Below, one piece after another: positions 45,687 through 55,957 of a stretch of 64,000 nucleotides of DNA. Below the pieces are notes generated by a model. That model did no database searches, was not told the origin of the DNA, and saw only the letters and a program-made list of their open reading frames with translations. The stretch lies in NCBI RefSeq assembly GCF_049354825.1, contig NZ_CP186480.1, positions 2,356,001 through 2,420,000 on the forward strand. The letters are read 5' to 3'. Every line of letters starts with the position of its first letter. The first letter of the stretch is position 1. The position numbers and the translations under genes were made by a program. This stretch comes from Novosphingobium sp049354825. Its GTDB lineage: Bacteria > Pseudomonadota > Alphaproteobacteria > Sphingomonadales > Sphingomonadaceae.

Positions 45687-47117
45687 ATGCAACTTCGCAC
45701 CTTCCTCCTCGCCACCCTTTCCGCGGGCGCCCTGGCGGCCTGCGCGGCCGGGCCCGGCGGCGCGCCGGCGCTCAAGCCCGCGCCGGTGACCGCCGGGCCC
45801 TTCGTCGCCGATACCGGTGCCGCAGTCAGCCCAACCCCGCTGCCCGCCGACTGGTGGCGGCTCTACCGCGATCCCGTGCTTGACCGGCTGGTCGGCGATG
45901 CGATCGCCGCCAACACCGACATTCGCGTGGCCGCCGCCCGGATCGAGCGCGCCCGCGCCGCGCTGCGCGGCGCCCGCGCGGACCGCTTGCCCACGGCCGG
46001 CCTGTCGGCCTCGGGCGGCTATGCGCGCCAGCCCGAAGACAGCGTGCCGCCGGGCGCGGACCGTGACGGCGCGCTGCTGTCGGGCGGGGTCAACCTCAGC
46101 TACGAGGTCGATCTGTTCGGCCGCGTCCGCAAGGGCATCGCCGCCAGCCGCGCCGACCTTGCCGCCGCGCAGGCCGATGCCGACGCGGTGCGCGTCATGG
46201 TCGTTGCCGATACCACCCAGGCTTATGCCGATGCCGCCAGCGCGGCGGCGCGGATCGCGGTCGGCCAGGGCATCGTCGACTTGCTCGACCAGCGTCTCAG
46301 GCTGACCCGCCGCCGCCACGAGGCGGGCCTGGAAGACGGCCTGGCGGTCGCGCGGATCGAGGGGCTGCGCCAGCAGCGCGCCGCCGCCATCCCCGCCATC
46401 GAGGCCGAGCGCAGCGCCGCGCTCTACGCGCTGGCGACGCTGACGGGCCGTGCGCCGGCCGCCCTTCCGGCGGTTTCCGGCGCGCGCTCGGTGGCGCTGG
46501 AAATCACCGCGCCGCTGCCGGTGGGCGAGGGCAGCGAACTGCTCGCCCGCCGTCCCGATGTCCGCGCCGCCGAGCAGCGCCTGGCCGGCGATGCCGCGCG
46601 CGTCGGCGTCGCCACCGCCGACCTCTATCCGCGCATCACGCTGGGGGGCTCGCTGACCTCGACCGCGTCGAGCCTGGGCGGGCTGTTTTCGGCCGGGCCG
46701 CTGGGGCTGCTGCTGGGACCGCTGATCAACTGGGCCTTTCCCAACCAGGAGCCGGCGCGGGCGCGGATCGACGCTGCCAACGCCGATGCGCGCGCCTCGC
46801 TCGCCGCGTTCGACGGCACCGTGCTGACCGCGCTACAAGAGGCCGAGACGGCGCTGTCGGCCTACGCGCGCGCGATCGAGCGGCGGCGCGACCTGACCGC
46901 CGCCGTCACCGCCGCGCAGACCGCAGCGCGCATCACCCGCGCGCAGAACCGCGAAGGGGTGATCAATTCGCTCGACACGCTGGAGGCCGAGCGCACGCTG
47001 GCCGAGGCCGAGGCCGCGCTGGCCGACCAGGACGCGCTGGTCTCGCGCAGCCAGATCGCGGTGTTCCGCGCGCTGGGCGGCGGCTGGGACGCGGGCGCTC
47101 GCGTGGCGCTGAAATGA
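45687..47117 (+). CDS. RND outer-membrane factor lipoprotein (OprM/NodT-like)
   Basis: A 476-aa TolC-like channel. The lipobox A-L-A-A-C puts lipid on C19 for the start used here; ATG at 45675, which overlaps the pump's stop, would add four residues. The family's repeated coiled-coil halves are visible: D-W-W-R-L-Y-R-D-P-V-L-D near residue 48, R-R-P-D-V-R-A-A-E-Q-R-L near 285 and the G-V-I-N-S-L-D-T-L-E-A-E-R segment near 425. It completes the tripartite pump. A 33-aa frame overlaps its stop. Confidence 0.93.
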   Translation: MQLRTFLLATLSAGALAACAAGPGGAPALKPAPVTAGPFVADTGAAVSPTPLPADWWRLYRDPVLDRLVGDAIAANTDIRVAAARIERARAALRGARADRLPTAGLSASGGYARQPEDSVPPGADRDGALLSGGVNLSYEVDLFGRVRKGIAASRADLAAAQADADAVRVMVVADTTQAYADAASAAARIAVGQGIVDLLDQRLRLTRRRHEAGLEDGLAVARIEGLRQQRAAAIPAIEAERSAALYALATLTGRAPAALPAVSGARSVALEITAPLPVGEGSELLARRPDVRAAEQRLAGDAARVGVATADLYPRITLGGSLTSTASSLGGLFSAGPLGLLLGPLINWAFPNQEPARARIDAANADARASLAAFDGTVLTALQEAETALSAYARAIERRRDLTAAVTAAQTAARITRAQNREGVINSLDTLEAERTLAEAEAALADQDALVSRSQIAVFRALGGGWDAGARVALK

Positions 47118-47215
47118 GGCGGCTGCTGGGACCCCAGGGCGACATGGTGCTGTCGTTGCTGGTCGGCTTCGCGCTGGGTGCGGCGGTATCGCTGTCTGGC
47201 GTGCTGACCGCCTGA
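47114..47215 (+). CDS. 33-aa small membrane protein, coupled to the efflux operon
   Basis: A short frame starts at an ATG overlapping the outer-membrane-factor stop (ATGA) and encodes 33 residues. A basic N-terminus (M-R-R-L-L) precedes a single hydrophobic helix (V-L-S-L-L-V-G-F-A-L-G-A-A-V-S-L). Small helical peptides such as AcrZ bind RND pumps, so a role as pump partner is possible, but this is inference from position and size only. Confidence 0.45.
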   Translation: MRRLLGPQGDMVLSLLVGFALGAAVSLSGVLTA

Positions 47216-47250
47216 CGGAACCGGCAAGCGCCCGCGCCGTTGAGGTTCGC

Positions 47251-48051
47251 ATGGCCGCTGCCCCGGATCGCTTTGCCCACCCGCCCGCGCACAGCCGCTG
47301 GCCCGCCGTGCTGTGGGTGGTGCGCCACGGCCAGAGCGCGGGCAACGTCGCCCGCGACGCCGCGATGGAGGCGGGCGCGCTGCGCATCGCCCTCGACAAG
47401 CGCGACGTCGACGTGCCGCTGTCGGAGCTTGGCCGCGAGCAGGCCGGCGCGCTTGGCCGCTGGTTCGCCGCCGCGCACGAGGACGGCCGCCCCGACGTCC
47501 TGCTTGCCAGCCCCTACGTGCGCGCAAGGCAGACCGCCGAGCTGTTCCGCGATGCCGGCGGCTGCGCCCCCGACGAACCGGTCTGCCTGGACGAGCGGCT
47601 GCGCGAAAAGGAGTTCGGCGTGCTCGACGGCCTGACCCGCGACGGCATAGTCTGCGAGGAACCCCGCCAGGCCGAGCTGCGCGCCCTGCTGGGCAAGTTC
47701 TATCACCGGCCGCCGGGCGGCGAATCGTGGGTCGACGTGATCTTTCGCCTGCGCGCGCTGATGGACACCGTCAGCCTGCACTACGCGGGGCGCCGCGTGA
47801 TGATCGTCGCGCACCAGGTGGTGGTGCTGTGCCTGCGCTACGTGATCGAGAACCTGACCGAAGAACAGATCCTGGCCATCGACCGCGAGGGCGACATCGC
47901 CAATTGCGGGCTTACCGAGTATCGTTTCGATCCGGCTGCGGGCAAGGACGGCAACCTGGTGCTGGCGCGCTACAACGTCACCGCGCCGATGGATACCGAG
48001 GGCACGCCGGTTACCAAGGCGCCCGAAAAGATGGTCGCGGCGCGCGGCTGA
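47251..48051 (+). CDS. Histidine phosphatase (phosphoglycerate mutase superfamily)
   Basis: A 266-aa branch-1 histidine phosphatase. The nucleophile lies in V-R-H-G-Q-S-A-G-N near residue 28, the acid/base Glu in E-K-E-F-G-V-L-D near 118, and the second His in I-V-A-H-Q near 190. P-Y-V-R-A-R-Q-T-A is the typical R-binding segment. It is a phosphatase of unknown small-molecule or protein substrate rather than a true mutase. Its stop overlaps the next ATG by one base, linking it to the hydrate dehydratase. Confidence 0.88.
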   Translation: MAAAPDRFAHPPAHSRWPAVLWVVRHGQSAGNVARDAAMEAGALRIALDKRDVDVPLSELGREQAGALGRWFAAAHEDGRPDVLLASPYVRARQTAELFRDAGGCAPDEPVCLDERLREKEFGVLDGLTRDGIVCEEPRQAELRALLGKFYHRPPGGESWVDVIFRLRALMDTVSLHYAGRRVMIVAHQVVVLCLRYVIENLTEEQILAIDREGDIANCGLTEYRFDPAAGKDGNLVLARYNVTAPMDTEGTPVTKAPEKMVAARG

Positions 48052-48914
48052 TGGGCGCGGCGGTGCCTCTCGACAGCGCGCTGCTGCTGGAACGACCGCT
48101 GCCGCGGCCCGAACCGGGCGCCGACAAGAACGAGCGCGGCCGCGTGCTCGCCATCGGCGGCAGCGCGGGCGTTCCCGGCGGCGTGGCGCTGACCGCCGAA
48201 GCCGCGCTGCGCGCCGGAGCGGGCAAGGTCCAGGTTGCCGTCCCCGCCCCGCTCGCCTTGCCGCTGGGCGTCGCCATGCCGGAAATCGGGGTCATCGCGC
48301 TGGCGGAAACAGGCGGTGAGATCGCCGACTGCACCGCGCTGGGCGACGCGCTGGCCTATTGCGACGCAGTCGTCGCCGGACCCGCGATGGCGAGCGCCGA
48401 GGCGGGTGAACGGGTCGCCGACGCGCTGCTGGAGGGCGCGCCGGTGCTGGTGCTCGACGCGATGGTGCTGACCGGCCTTGCCGCCCGCGCAGACGCGGTG
48501 AAGGCGCGCGGCGGGCGGACGATCCTGACCCCGCACCCCGGCGAGATGGCGGCGCTGCTGGAGTGCGAGCCCGAACGCATCACTGCCGACCCTGCCGCCG
48601 CGGCGCGCGAAGGTGCGGCGCGGTACGGCGCGGTTACGCTGGTCAAGGGGCCGACAACGTTCATCGCCGATCCGGACGGGGCACTGTTCGCCTTTGCCGG
48701 CGGCGGCGTCGGGCTGGCGACGGGCGGGTCGGGCGACGTCCTGGCCGGCATCGCGGCGGCGCTGGCGGCGCGCGGGGCGGCCCCGCTCGATGCCGCGCTG
48801 TGGGCGGTATGGCTCCACGGCGAGGCCGGGCGGCGCTGCGGCGAACAGGTCGGCCCGGTGGGATTCCTGGCCCGCGAGCTGCTGCCGCTCATCCCGTCGC
48901 TTATGCGGCCCTAA
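48051..48914 (+). CDS. nnrD: ADP-dependent NAD(P)H-hydrate dehydratase
   Basis: A 287-aa metabolite-repair enzyme that converts damaged NAD(P)H hydrate back to NAD(P)H using ADP or ATP. The YjeF C-terminal (ribokinase-like) domain shows L-A-I-G-G-S-A-G near residue 34, T-P-H-P-G-E-M-A near 163 and the nucleotide-binding T-G-G-S-G-D-V-L-A-G near 224. In many bacteria it is fused to the NnrE epimerase domain; here it stands alone, and no epimerase is in the window. It is coupled to the phosphatase gene. Confidence 0.92.
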   Translation: MGAAVPLDSALLLERPLPRPEPGADKNERGRVLAIGGSAGVPGGVALTAEAALRAGAGKVQVAVPAPLALPLGVAMPEIGVIALAETGGEIADCTALGDALAYCDAVVAGPAMASAEAGERVADALLEGAPVLVLDAMVLTGLAARADAVKARGGRTILTPHPGEMAALLECEPERITADPAAAAREGAARYGAVTLVKGPTTFIADPDGALFAFAGGGVGLATGGSGDVLAGIAAALAARGAAPLDAALWAVWLHGEAGRRCGEQVGPVGFLARELLPLIPSLMRP

Positions 48915-48955
48915 GCCGTTGGCAGAACGCGCGCGTTTGCGGTAATCGCCGGGGC

Positions 48956-50713
48956 ATGACATTCCGGATCGCCCCAGGCGCCGTCGCCGCGCTGGTCGCC
49001 TCGCTCGCGCTCGCGGGCTGCAACACCGTTCACGCTCCGCGCAGCGCACCGCCGCAAGCGGCCGCCCCGGTCACGATCGGGATCGCCGCGATCAACGATT
49101 TCCACGGCGCGCTGGAAGAGCCGCGCCAGATCGTCATGATGGCGGACGGCAAGGGCGGCACGGTGGCGGTGCCGGCCGGCGGCGCGGCCTATCTCGCCAG
49201 CGCGCTCGACAGCGTGCGCAGCCAGTACGCCAACACGCTGACGGTGGCCGCGGGCGACCTCATCAGCGCCTCGCCGCTGACGTCCTCGCTCTATCTCGAC
49301 GAACCTTCGGTCAAGGCGCTGACGGCGATGGGCCTCGAATACACCGCGGTCGGCAATCACGAGTTCGATCGCGGCCAGGTCGAACTGAAGCGCGTCCAGC
49401 TGGGCGGCTGCGCCCGCAACACGCAGCGCACGCCCTGTGCGGTCGAACCGTTCGCGGGCGCGGGCTACAAGTACCTGGCCGCCAGCACGATCCTGCCCGA
49501 TGGCTCGACGCTGTTTCCCGCCACCGCGATCAAGCACTTCGGCAGCGGCGCCCGCGAAGTCAGCGTCGGGCTGATCGGCCTGACGCTGAAAGGGACGGCG
49601 GGGATCGTCTCCCCCGGGGGCATAAAGGGGCTGACCTTTGCCGATGAGGCGACGACGATCAACGCGCTGGTGCCGCAACTGAAGGCGCAAGGGGCCGACG
49701 CGGTCGTCGTGCTGATCCACGAAGGCGCGGTCCAGGGCACCGGCGGCAACCCCAACACCTGCACCGACATCTCGGGCGATATCCTGCCGATCCTGGCCAG
49801 GCTCGATCCGCGCGTCGACATCGTGATATCGGGCCACACGCACAAGTCCTACGTGTGCGATTACCGGCGCGACAGCGGGACCGCGCCGATGCTACTGACC
49901 AGTGCCGGCAACAACGGCACGCTGGTCACCGACATCCGGCTGGAAATCGATCCCGCCACCCACCGCGTGGTCGGCCGCACGGCCAGGAACGTCGTCGTCC
50001 AGTCGCAGCCGTTCACCAATTCGCGCGGGGCCGTTGCCAACAGCGACCTTTACCCCGTCTTCCAGCCTCGCGCCGACGTCGCCGCGACGGTGGCGACCTA
50101 TGCCGCGGCCGCGCACGACTTTTCGGCCCGGCCGATCGGCGCGGTCAGCGCCGCGGGCAACAAGACCGCACAGGGTCAGTTGATCGCCGATGCGCAGCTG
50201 GCCGCGGGCAAGCCGGCCGGGGCGCAGATCGCCTTCATGAACAACGGCGGCGTTCGCGCCCCGCTCAACGTCGGCAGCGACGGTACGGTGACCTTCGGCG
50301 ACATCTACCGCGTCCAGCCGTTCGGCAACCAGGTGATGACGGTGACGCTGAAGGGCGCCGCCGTGCTGTCGATCCTGGAACAGAGCGTCGGCGGTTCGAG
50401 CGAGGACGGCTCGCTCTACGTCTCGCAAGGTATGGCCGTGCGCTTCGATTCGCGCCGGCCGAAGGGTAGCCGGCTGGTGTCGGCGACGCTGAACGGCAAG
50501 CCGATCGATCCCGGTGCCGATTACCGCGTGGCGGTCAGCGACTTCCTACTGGGCGGCGGCGACGGTTTCCGGCAGCTGGCCGCCGGGACCGACCGCGTGC
50601 CCGGACCGCTCGATATCGAGGCGATGGAAGCCTGGATCAAGGCGGTGCCGGTGCGGACGGTGCCCGAACAGCCGCGCGTCGTCGACCTGGCGCCGGCGGC
50701 AGCGGGGTCCTGA
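48956..50713 (+). CDS. 5'-nucleotidase / metallophosphatase lipoprotein (UshA-like)
   Basis: A 585-aa exported phosphatase. Lipobox L-A-G-C gives C22, so it is a lipoprotein. The N-terminal calcineurin-like domain carries metal motifs N-D-F-H-G near residue 48, G-D-L near 99, G-N-H-E-F-D near 133 and S-G-H-T-H near 296. The C-terminal 5'-nucleotidase domain has N-N-G-G-V-R near 428 and D-F-L-L-G-G-G-D near 530, which grip the base. It should hydrolyse extracellular nucleotides to scavenge phosphate and nucleosides. It lies 41 bp after nnrD. Confidence 0.92.
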   Translation: MTFRIAPGAVAALVASLALAGCNTVHAPRSAPPQAAAPVTIGIAAINDFHGALEEPRQIVMMADGKGGTVAVPAGGAAYLASALDSVRSQYANTLTVAAGDLISASPLTSSLYLDEPSVKALTAMGLEYTAVGNHEFDRGQVELKRVQLGGCARNTQRTPCAVEPFAGAGYKYLAASTILPDGSTLFPATAIKHFGSGAREVSVGLIGLTLKGTAGIVSPGGIKGLTFADEATTINALVPQLKAQGADAVVVLIHEGAVQGTGGNPNTCTDISGDILPILARLDPRVDIVISGHTHKSYVCDYRRDSGTAPMLLTSAGNNGTLVTDIRLEIDPATHRVVGRTARNVVVQSQPFTNSRGAVANSDLYPVFQPRADVAATVATYAAAAHDFSARPIGAVSAAGNKTAQGQLIADAQLAAGKPAGAQIAFMNNGGVRAPLNVGSDGTVTFGDIYRVQPFGNQVMTVTLKGAAVLSILEQSVGGSSEDGSLYVSQGMAVRFDSRRPKGSRLVSATLNGKPIDPGADYRVAVSDFLLGGGDGFRQLAAGTDRVPGPLDIEAMEAWIKAVPVRTVPEQPRVVDLAPAAAGS

Positions 50714-50717
50714 GCGC

Positions 50718-51161
50718 CTAGGCGCCCGGGTTGCGGGTCCACAGCTGGTCGGCGGTGAAGGTGCCGATCGGCGCGTCCTTGCCGGCCATCTTGTAAAGCC
50801 CGCCGTCGGCGACCGCGAAGACCGCGTTGTTCGCCGCCCCGGTCAGCAGGATGCGGCGATGATCCGAATACCACGCGTACTTGCCGGTGATCGTCTTGCC
50901 CGCCGCGTCGGTCCAGGCGTAGGTATCGTCCAGCTTGAGCTCCAGCGTCTCGGGATTTCCATTCGCGCCGGCGTGCGAATAGGTGCCGACGAAGACGACG
51001 CTGCGCGCGTCGGCGGGCACGGTCGGCATCGCGGCGGCAACGGTCGCGCCCGGGGTGGCTGTGGCGGCTTCGCTGGCGGCGGCATCGGGCGCGGTGTTGC
51101 CGCCCTTGCAAGCGGCGACGAGCGCCAGGGCCGGGACGAGGGCGAGGACGAACTTGCGCAT
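50718..51161 (-). CDS. Small lipoprotein, NlpE-like fold
   Basis: A 147-aa lipoprotein with lipobox V-A-A-C (C18), an Ala/Thr-rich tether to about residue 50, then a beta domain (V-F-V-G-T-Y, E-L-K-L-D-D-T-Y, G-K-Y-A-W-Y, I-L-L-T-G) that follows the N-terminal NlpE pattern. The CxxC copper-binding motif that marks NlpE proper is missing, so it cannot sense copper in the same way. The start is fixed by AGGAG 8 bp upstream. It is convergent with the 5'-nucleotidase gene, with only 4 bp between the stops. Confidence 0.75.
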   Translation of the reverse strand: MRKFVLALVPALALVAACKGGNTAPDAAASEAATATPGATVAAAMPTVPADARSVVFVGTYSHAGANGNPETLELKLDDTYAWTDAAGKTITGKYAWYSDHRRILLTGAANNAVFAVADGGLYKMAGKDAPIGTFTADQLWTRNPGA

Positions 51162-51238
51162 GGGAAAACTCCTGCGGAGACTGTGAAGACAAGGGAACTG
51201 CGCAAGAGACGGACGAGCCGCGCTTTCGTTCCGCACGG

Positions 51239-52156
51239 CTAGGCGGGTACCGCGCCGTCGCGTTCGCGCAAGTCGTTGTGGAGCGCGGTGGCGGCGATCG
51301 CGGCGTGCCCCATCGCGACCGAGATCTGGTCGAGGCCGGCCACCACGTCGCCGGCGGCGTAAAGGCCGGTCAGCCCCAGTCGCTGGTGCCCGTCGGTAAC
51401 CGCGCAGCCATCGGGATCGGCGCGCAAGCCCAGCCTGGCGAACAGCTCGGTATTCGGTTCGGAGCCGAGCGCGGGGTAAAGCGTATCGACCCGGTCGCTG
51501 CTGCCGTCGGCAAAGTGGAGCACCACCGCGTCGCCGCCGAAGTCATAGCGCACGACCGGGCGCGGATCCCATGACACGCCGGCGGCGGCAAGATTGGCGC
51601 GGTCCTTTTCGTGCAGCTCGTTCTCGGTGAAGGTGTAAAGCGCGACGCGGTCCGAATACGTGCGCAGGAACAGCGCTTCGGCCACGCCGTGCGTTTCGGC
51701 CCCGACCACCGCGATGCGCTTGTCGGACGCTTCGAACCCGTCGCAGATCGGGCAGTAGCGCAGCTGTCCGGCCTCGAGCGCGGCGCGGTGTTCGGCCGGC
51801 TCCATGTCGAGCCCGCGATTGTCGACCCCGGTGGCCAGGATGACCGCGCGCGCAGTCAGCGCGATACCGTCTCCGCCCAGGCGCCAGCCGTCCTCGCCCT
51901 GCTCCAGCGCGGTCACGTCGCCGCTGCGGATTTCCGCGCCGTACTGCTCTGCCTGCTGGCGCATGCGCGCCAGCAGGTCCTCGCCATGGATGCCTTCGGG
52001 AAAGCCGGCGTGGTTGTGGCTGGTGGGGATCAGCTTGGCGCGGCTGCCGCCGCGGTCGATCACGATCACCCGGCGGCGGAACCGCGCCAGGTAGATCGCG
52101 GCGGTCAGGCCGGCCGGGCCGGCCCCGATCACGGCAGCGTCGCAAGTCTCGCTCAT
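51239..52156 (-). CDS. Thioredoxin-reductase-like flavoprotein
   Basis: A 305-aa FAD/NAD(P)H disulfide reductase-like enzyme. The FAD motif G-A-G-P-A-G-L-T-A-A-I-Y near residue 10, the redox pair C-P-I-C-D near 138, the second dinucleotide site V-V-G-A-E-T-H-G-V-A-E-A near 155 and Y-A-A-G-D-V-V near 275 match thioredoxin reductase. The second site reads G-A-x-x-H-G rather than the usual G-G-G-D-S-A, so substrate or cofactor preference may differ. Its start overlaps the methyltransferase stop (ATGA), making it the last gene of the lgt operon. Confidence 0.88.
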   Translation of the reverse strand: MSETCDAAVIGAGPAGLTAAIYLARFRRRVIVIDRGGSRAKLIPTSHNHAGFPEGIHGEDLLARMRQQAEQYGAEIRSGDVTALEQGEDGWRLGGDGIALTARAVILATGVDNRGLDMEPAEHRAALEAGQLRYCPICDGFEASDKRIAVVGAETHGVAEALFLRTYSDRVALYTFTENELHEKDRANLAAAGVSWDPRPVVRYDFGGDAVVLHFADGSSDRVDTLYPALGSEPNTELFARLGLRADPDGCAVTDGHQRLGLTGLYAAGDVVAGLDQISVAMGHAAIAATALHNDLRERDGAVPA

Positions 52157-53214
52157 CGGGCCTCGGCGGAAAAGCCGGCGGGGGCCGGCCATGTCGGGGC
52201 TGTAAGCGCGAGGACGCGGAACAGTTCCCCCATCTCGGCCGGATCGGCCAGGCGGCGGCGGGCGGCGGCGACATCGGCGGCGCGCCGCGGCCGGGCGGCG
52301 GCCAGCGCGGCGGCCCGCTGGCCCAGCCCCAGCGCTTCCAGCCAGCGCCCCTGGCCGACCGGCCCCCAGGCATGGACGGCCGAGTTCCCGGCGGCGCCGC
52401 GCAGCGCGCTGAAATCGACCAGCGCGGTCAGGTCGGCGGTGCCCGGGGCTTCGAAAGGATCGACTTTCCGGTGGCCGCGCACGGCCTGCAACGTCGAGCC
52501 GGTGCGCGGCGTGTCGTAACCGTAGTCGATGGCCAGCACCGCGCCCCCTTGCGCGGCGATCCGCGCGGCCAGGTCGGCCATGACCGCCTGGGCCGCCGGG
52601 CGCGTTTCGGCGATGGTCCCGGCAGGCTCTTCGGCCCAGGCGGCGCCGATCGCCGCGTCCATCGGCACCGTCCCGGCGGCGCAGGCGAACCGGTCGCCCT
52701 CGGGCACGACGACGCGTTCGCGCCAGCCGCTCTCGGTGCGCACGAGCTGGCGCACCGGCAGGGCATCGAAGAACTCGTTGGCGATGACCAGCAGCGGGAC
52801 GTCGGCGGGAAGCGAGGCGGGATCGTCGTGCCAGGCGGCAGCGGGCACGGCGCGCGCCTGCTCGGCCCGCAGCGCCGGCGAAGCTTCGACGAAATGGACC
52901 GGCGGGGTCAGCCCGGCGGCGCGCATCGCCCGCAGCGCATCGGCGGTGAGCGTGCCGCGCCCGGGGCCCAGCTCGACCCAGGCGGCGGCGGGGCGCCCGG
53001 CGCGGTCCCACAGGTCGGCGCACCACAGTCCGACCAGTTCGCCGAACATCTGCGAGATTTCCGGTGCGGTGACAAAGTCCCCGGCGGCGCCCAGCGGGTC
53101 GCGCGCGGCGTAGTAGTGGGCATTGGCCTCGCCCATGTAGGCGGCCACGCCGATCGGCCCGGTGGCGGAGATCAGCCTGCGAAACCGGCCGGCCAGGTCG
53201 GCCGGCGCGGTCAT
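52153..53214 (-). CDS. NDUFAF7/MidA-type SAM-dependent methyltransferase
   Basis: A 353-aa class I methyltransferase like human NDUFAF7, which dimethylates an arginine of complex I subunit NDUFS2. Motifs seen are the SAM-binding E-L-G-P-G-R-G-T-L near residue 82, I-G-V-A-A-Y-M-G near 23, D-F-V-T-A-P-E-I-S-Q-M-F-G-E near 50, and A-N-E-F-F-D-A-L-P near 145. Alphaproteobacteria keep this gene next to lgt, as here (ATGA overlap). Along with the NDUFS6-like protein at 29 kb, it hints at a mitochondrial-type complex I in this organism. Confidence 0.9.
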   Translation of the reverse strand: MTAPADLAGRFRRLISATGPIGVAAYMGEANAHYYAARDPLGAAGDFVTAPEISQMFGELVGLWCADLWDRAGRPAAAWVELGPGRGTLTADALRAMRAAGLTPPVHFVEASPALRAEQARAVPAAAWHDDPASLPADVPLLVIANEFFDALPVRQLVRTESGWRERVVVPEGDRFACAAGTVPMDAAIGAAWAEEPAGTIAETRPAAQAVMADLAARIAAQGGAVLAIDYGYDTPRTGSTLQAVRGHRKVDPFEAPGTADLTALVDFSALRGAAGNSAVHAWGPVGQGRWLEALGLGQRAAALAAARPRRAADVAAARRRLADPAEMGELFRVLALTAPTWPAPAGFSAEAR

Positions 53215-54095
53215 GCCGCCAGCGCGGCGCCGGCCTGCAGCGGTTTTTTCGTCAGCGCGCGAATGACGAAGAAAAGCCCGGTCAGGAACAGCGGGATGGT
53301 CAGCCACTGGCCCATCGACAGCCCGGTGCGGGCGGCGAATTCCTGCAGCTGGGCGTCGGGCTCGCGGAAGAACTCGACCGTGAAGCGGCACAGCGCGATC
53401 CCGGCCGCGAACGTGCCCACCAGCAGGCCCGGCCGCCAGCGCGCGCGCGTCAGCCAGAACAGCGACAGCATGATGATGCCCATCGTCAGCCCTTCCAGCC
53501 CGGCTTCGTAAAGCTGGCTGGGATGGCGCGGCAGCGGTCCGGCGGCGCCGGGAAATACCATCGCCCACGGCACGTTCGGCCCGGCCACGCGGCCCCACAA
53601 TTCACCGTTCACGAAGTTGGCGAGGCGGCCGAAGAACATGCCGAACGGCACGCAGACCGCGATATAGTCCGCCACGCGCAGGAACTTCAGCCCGCCCGAG
53701 CGGCAGACCCAGGCGATCGCCAGCAGCACGCCGATCAGGCCGCCGTGGAAGCTCATGCCGCCTTCCCACAGCTTGAAGATGTCCAGGCTGGTCCACAGCT
53801 CGGGCGCGTAGAAGGTGGCATAGCCGATGCGGCCGCCCAGGATGATGCCCAGCGTGCACCAGAAGAACAGGTCGTCGGCATGGCGCTGCGCCATCGGCGC
53901 GCCGGGCGCCTTGAGCATGCGCGAAAGATGCCAGTAGGCCAGGATGATGCCGGCCAGGTAGGCCAGCGAATACCAGCGCAGTTCGAACCAGCCGAGCTGG
54001 AACAGGTAGGGCTTTAGGCCAAGGTCCTGCCAGTAGAGCGGCGTGGCCGCGCCAAGCGCGGACGCCCACGGCATCGCCAATATTGATGACAGCAA
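53211..54095 (-). CDS. lgt: Prolipoprotein diacylglyceryl transferase
   Basis: A 294-aa inner-membrane enzyme that transfers diacylglycerol from phosphatidylglycerol to the lipobox cysteine of prolipoproteins. The diagnostic H-G-G-L-I-G lies near residue 115, and the G-R-x-x-N-F-x-N-G-E-L block near 155 (R-L-A-N-F-V-N-G-E-L). The start is TTG at 54095, because AGGGGGAG sits 6 bp upstream. An ATG 21 bp inside has no ribosome-binding site and would trim the first helix. Several lipoproteins in this window are its substrates. First gene of a three-gene operon. Confidence 0.94.
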   Translation of the reverse strand: MLSSILAMPWASALGAATPLYWQDLGLKPYLFQLGWFELRWYSLAYLAGIILAYWHLSRMLKAPGAPMAQRHADDLFFWCTLGIILGGRIGYATFYAPELWTSLDIFKLWEGGMSFHGGLIGVLLAIAWVCRSGGLKFLRVADYIAVCVPFGMFFGRLANFVNGELWGRVAGPNVPWAMVFPGAAGPLPRHPSQLYEAGLEGLTMGIIMLSLFWLTRARWRPGLLVGTFAAGIALCRFTVEFFREPDAQLQEFAARTGLSMGQWLTIPLFLTGLFFVIRALTKKPLQAGAALAA

Positions 54096-54250
54096 GGCGG
54101 GCTCCCCCTAGACCGGGCGGGCCGCGGGCGGCGGCGCGTCCGAACGGATGTTCGCGCCGCCTTTGGCATGGAACGCACAGAGAAACAAACCCGGCCGATA
54201 CCCGTGCGAATGGGACGCGCACGGCGGGGACCGGTGGACAGGGATGCCCG

Positions 54251-55953
<1,703 letters not shown>

Positions 55954-55957
<4 letters not shown>

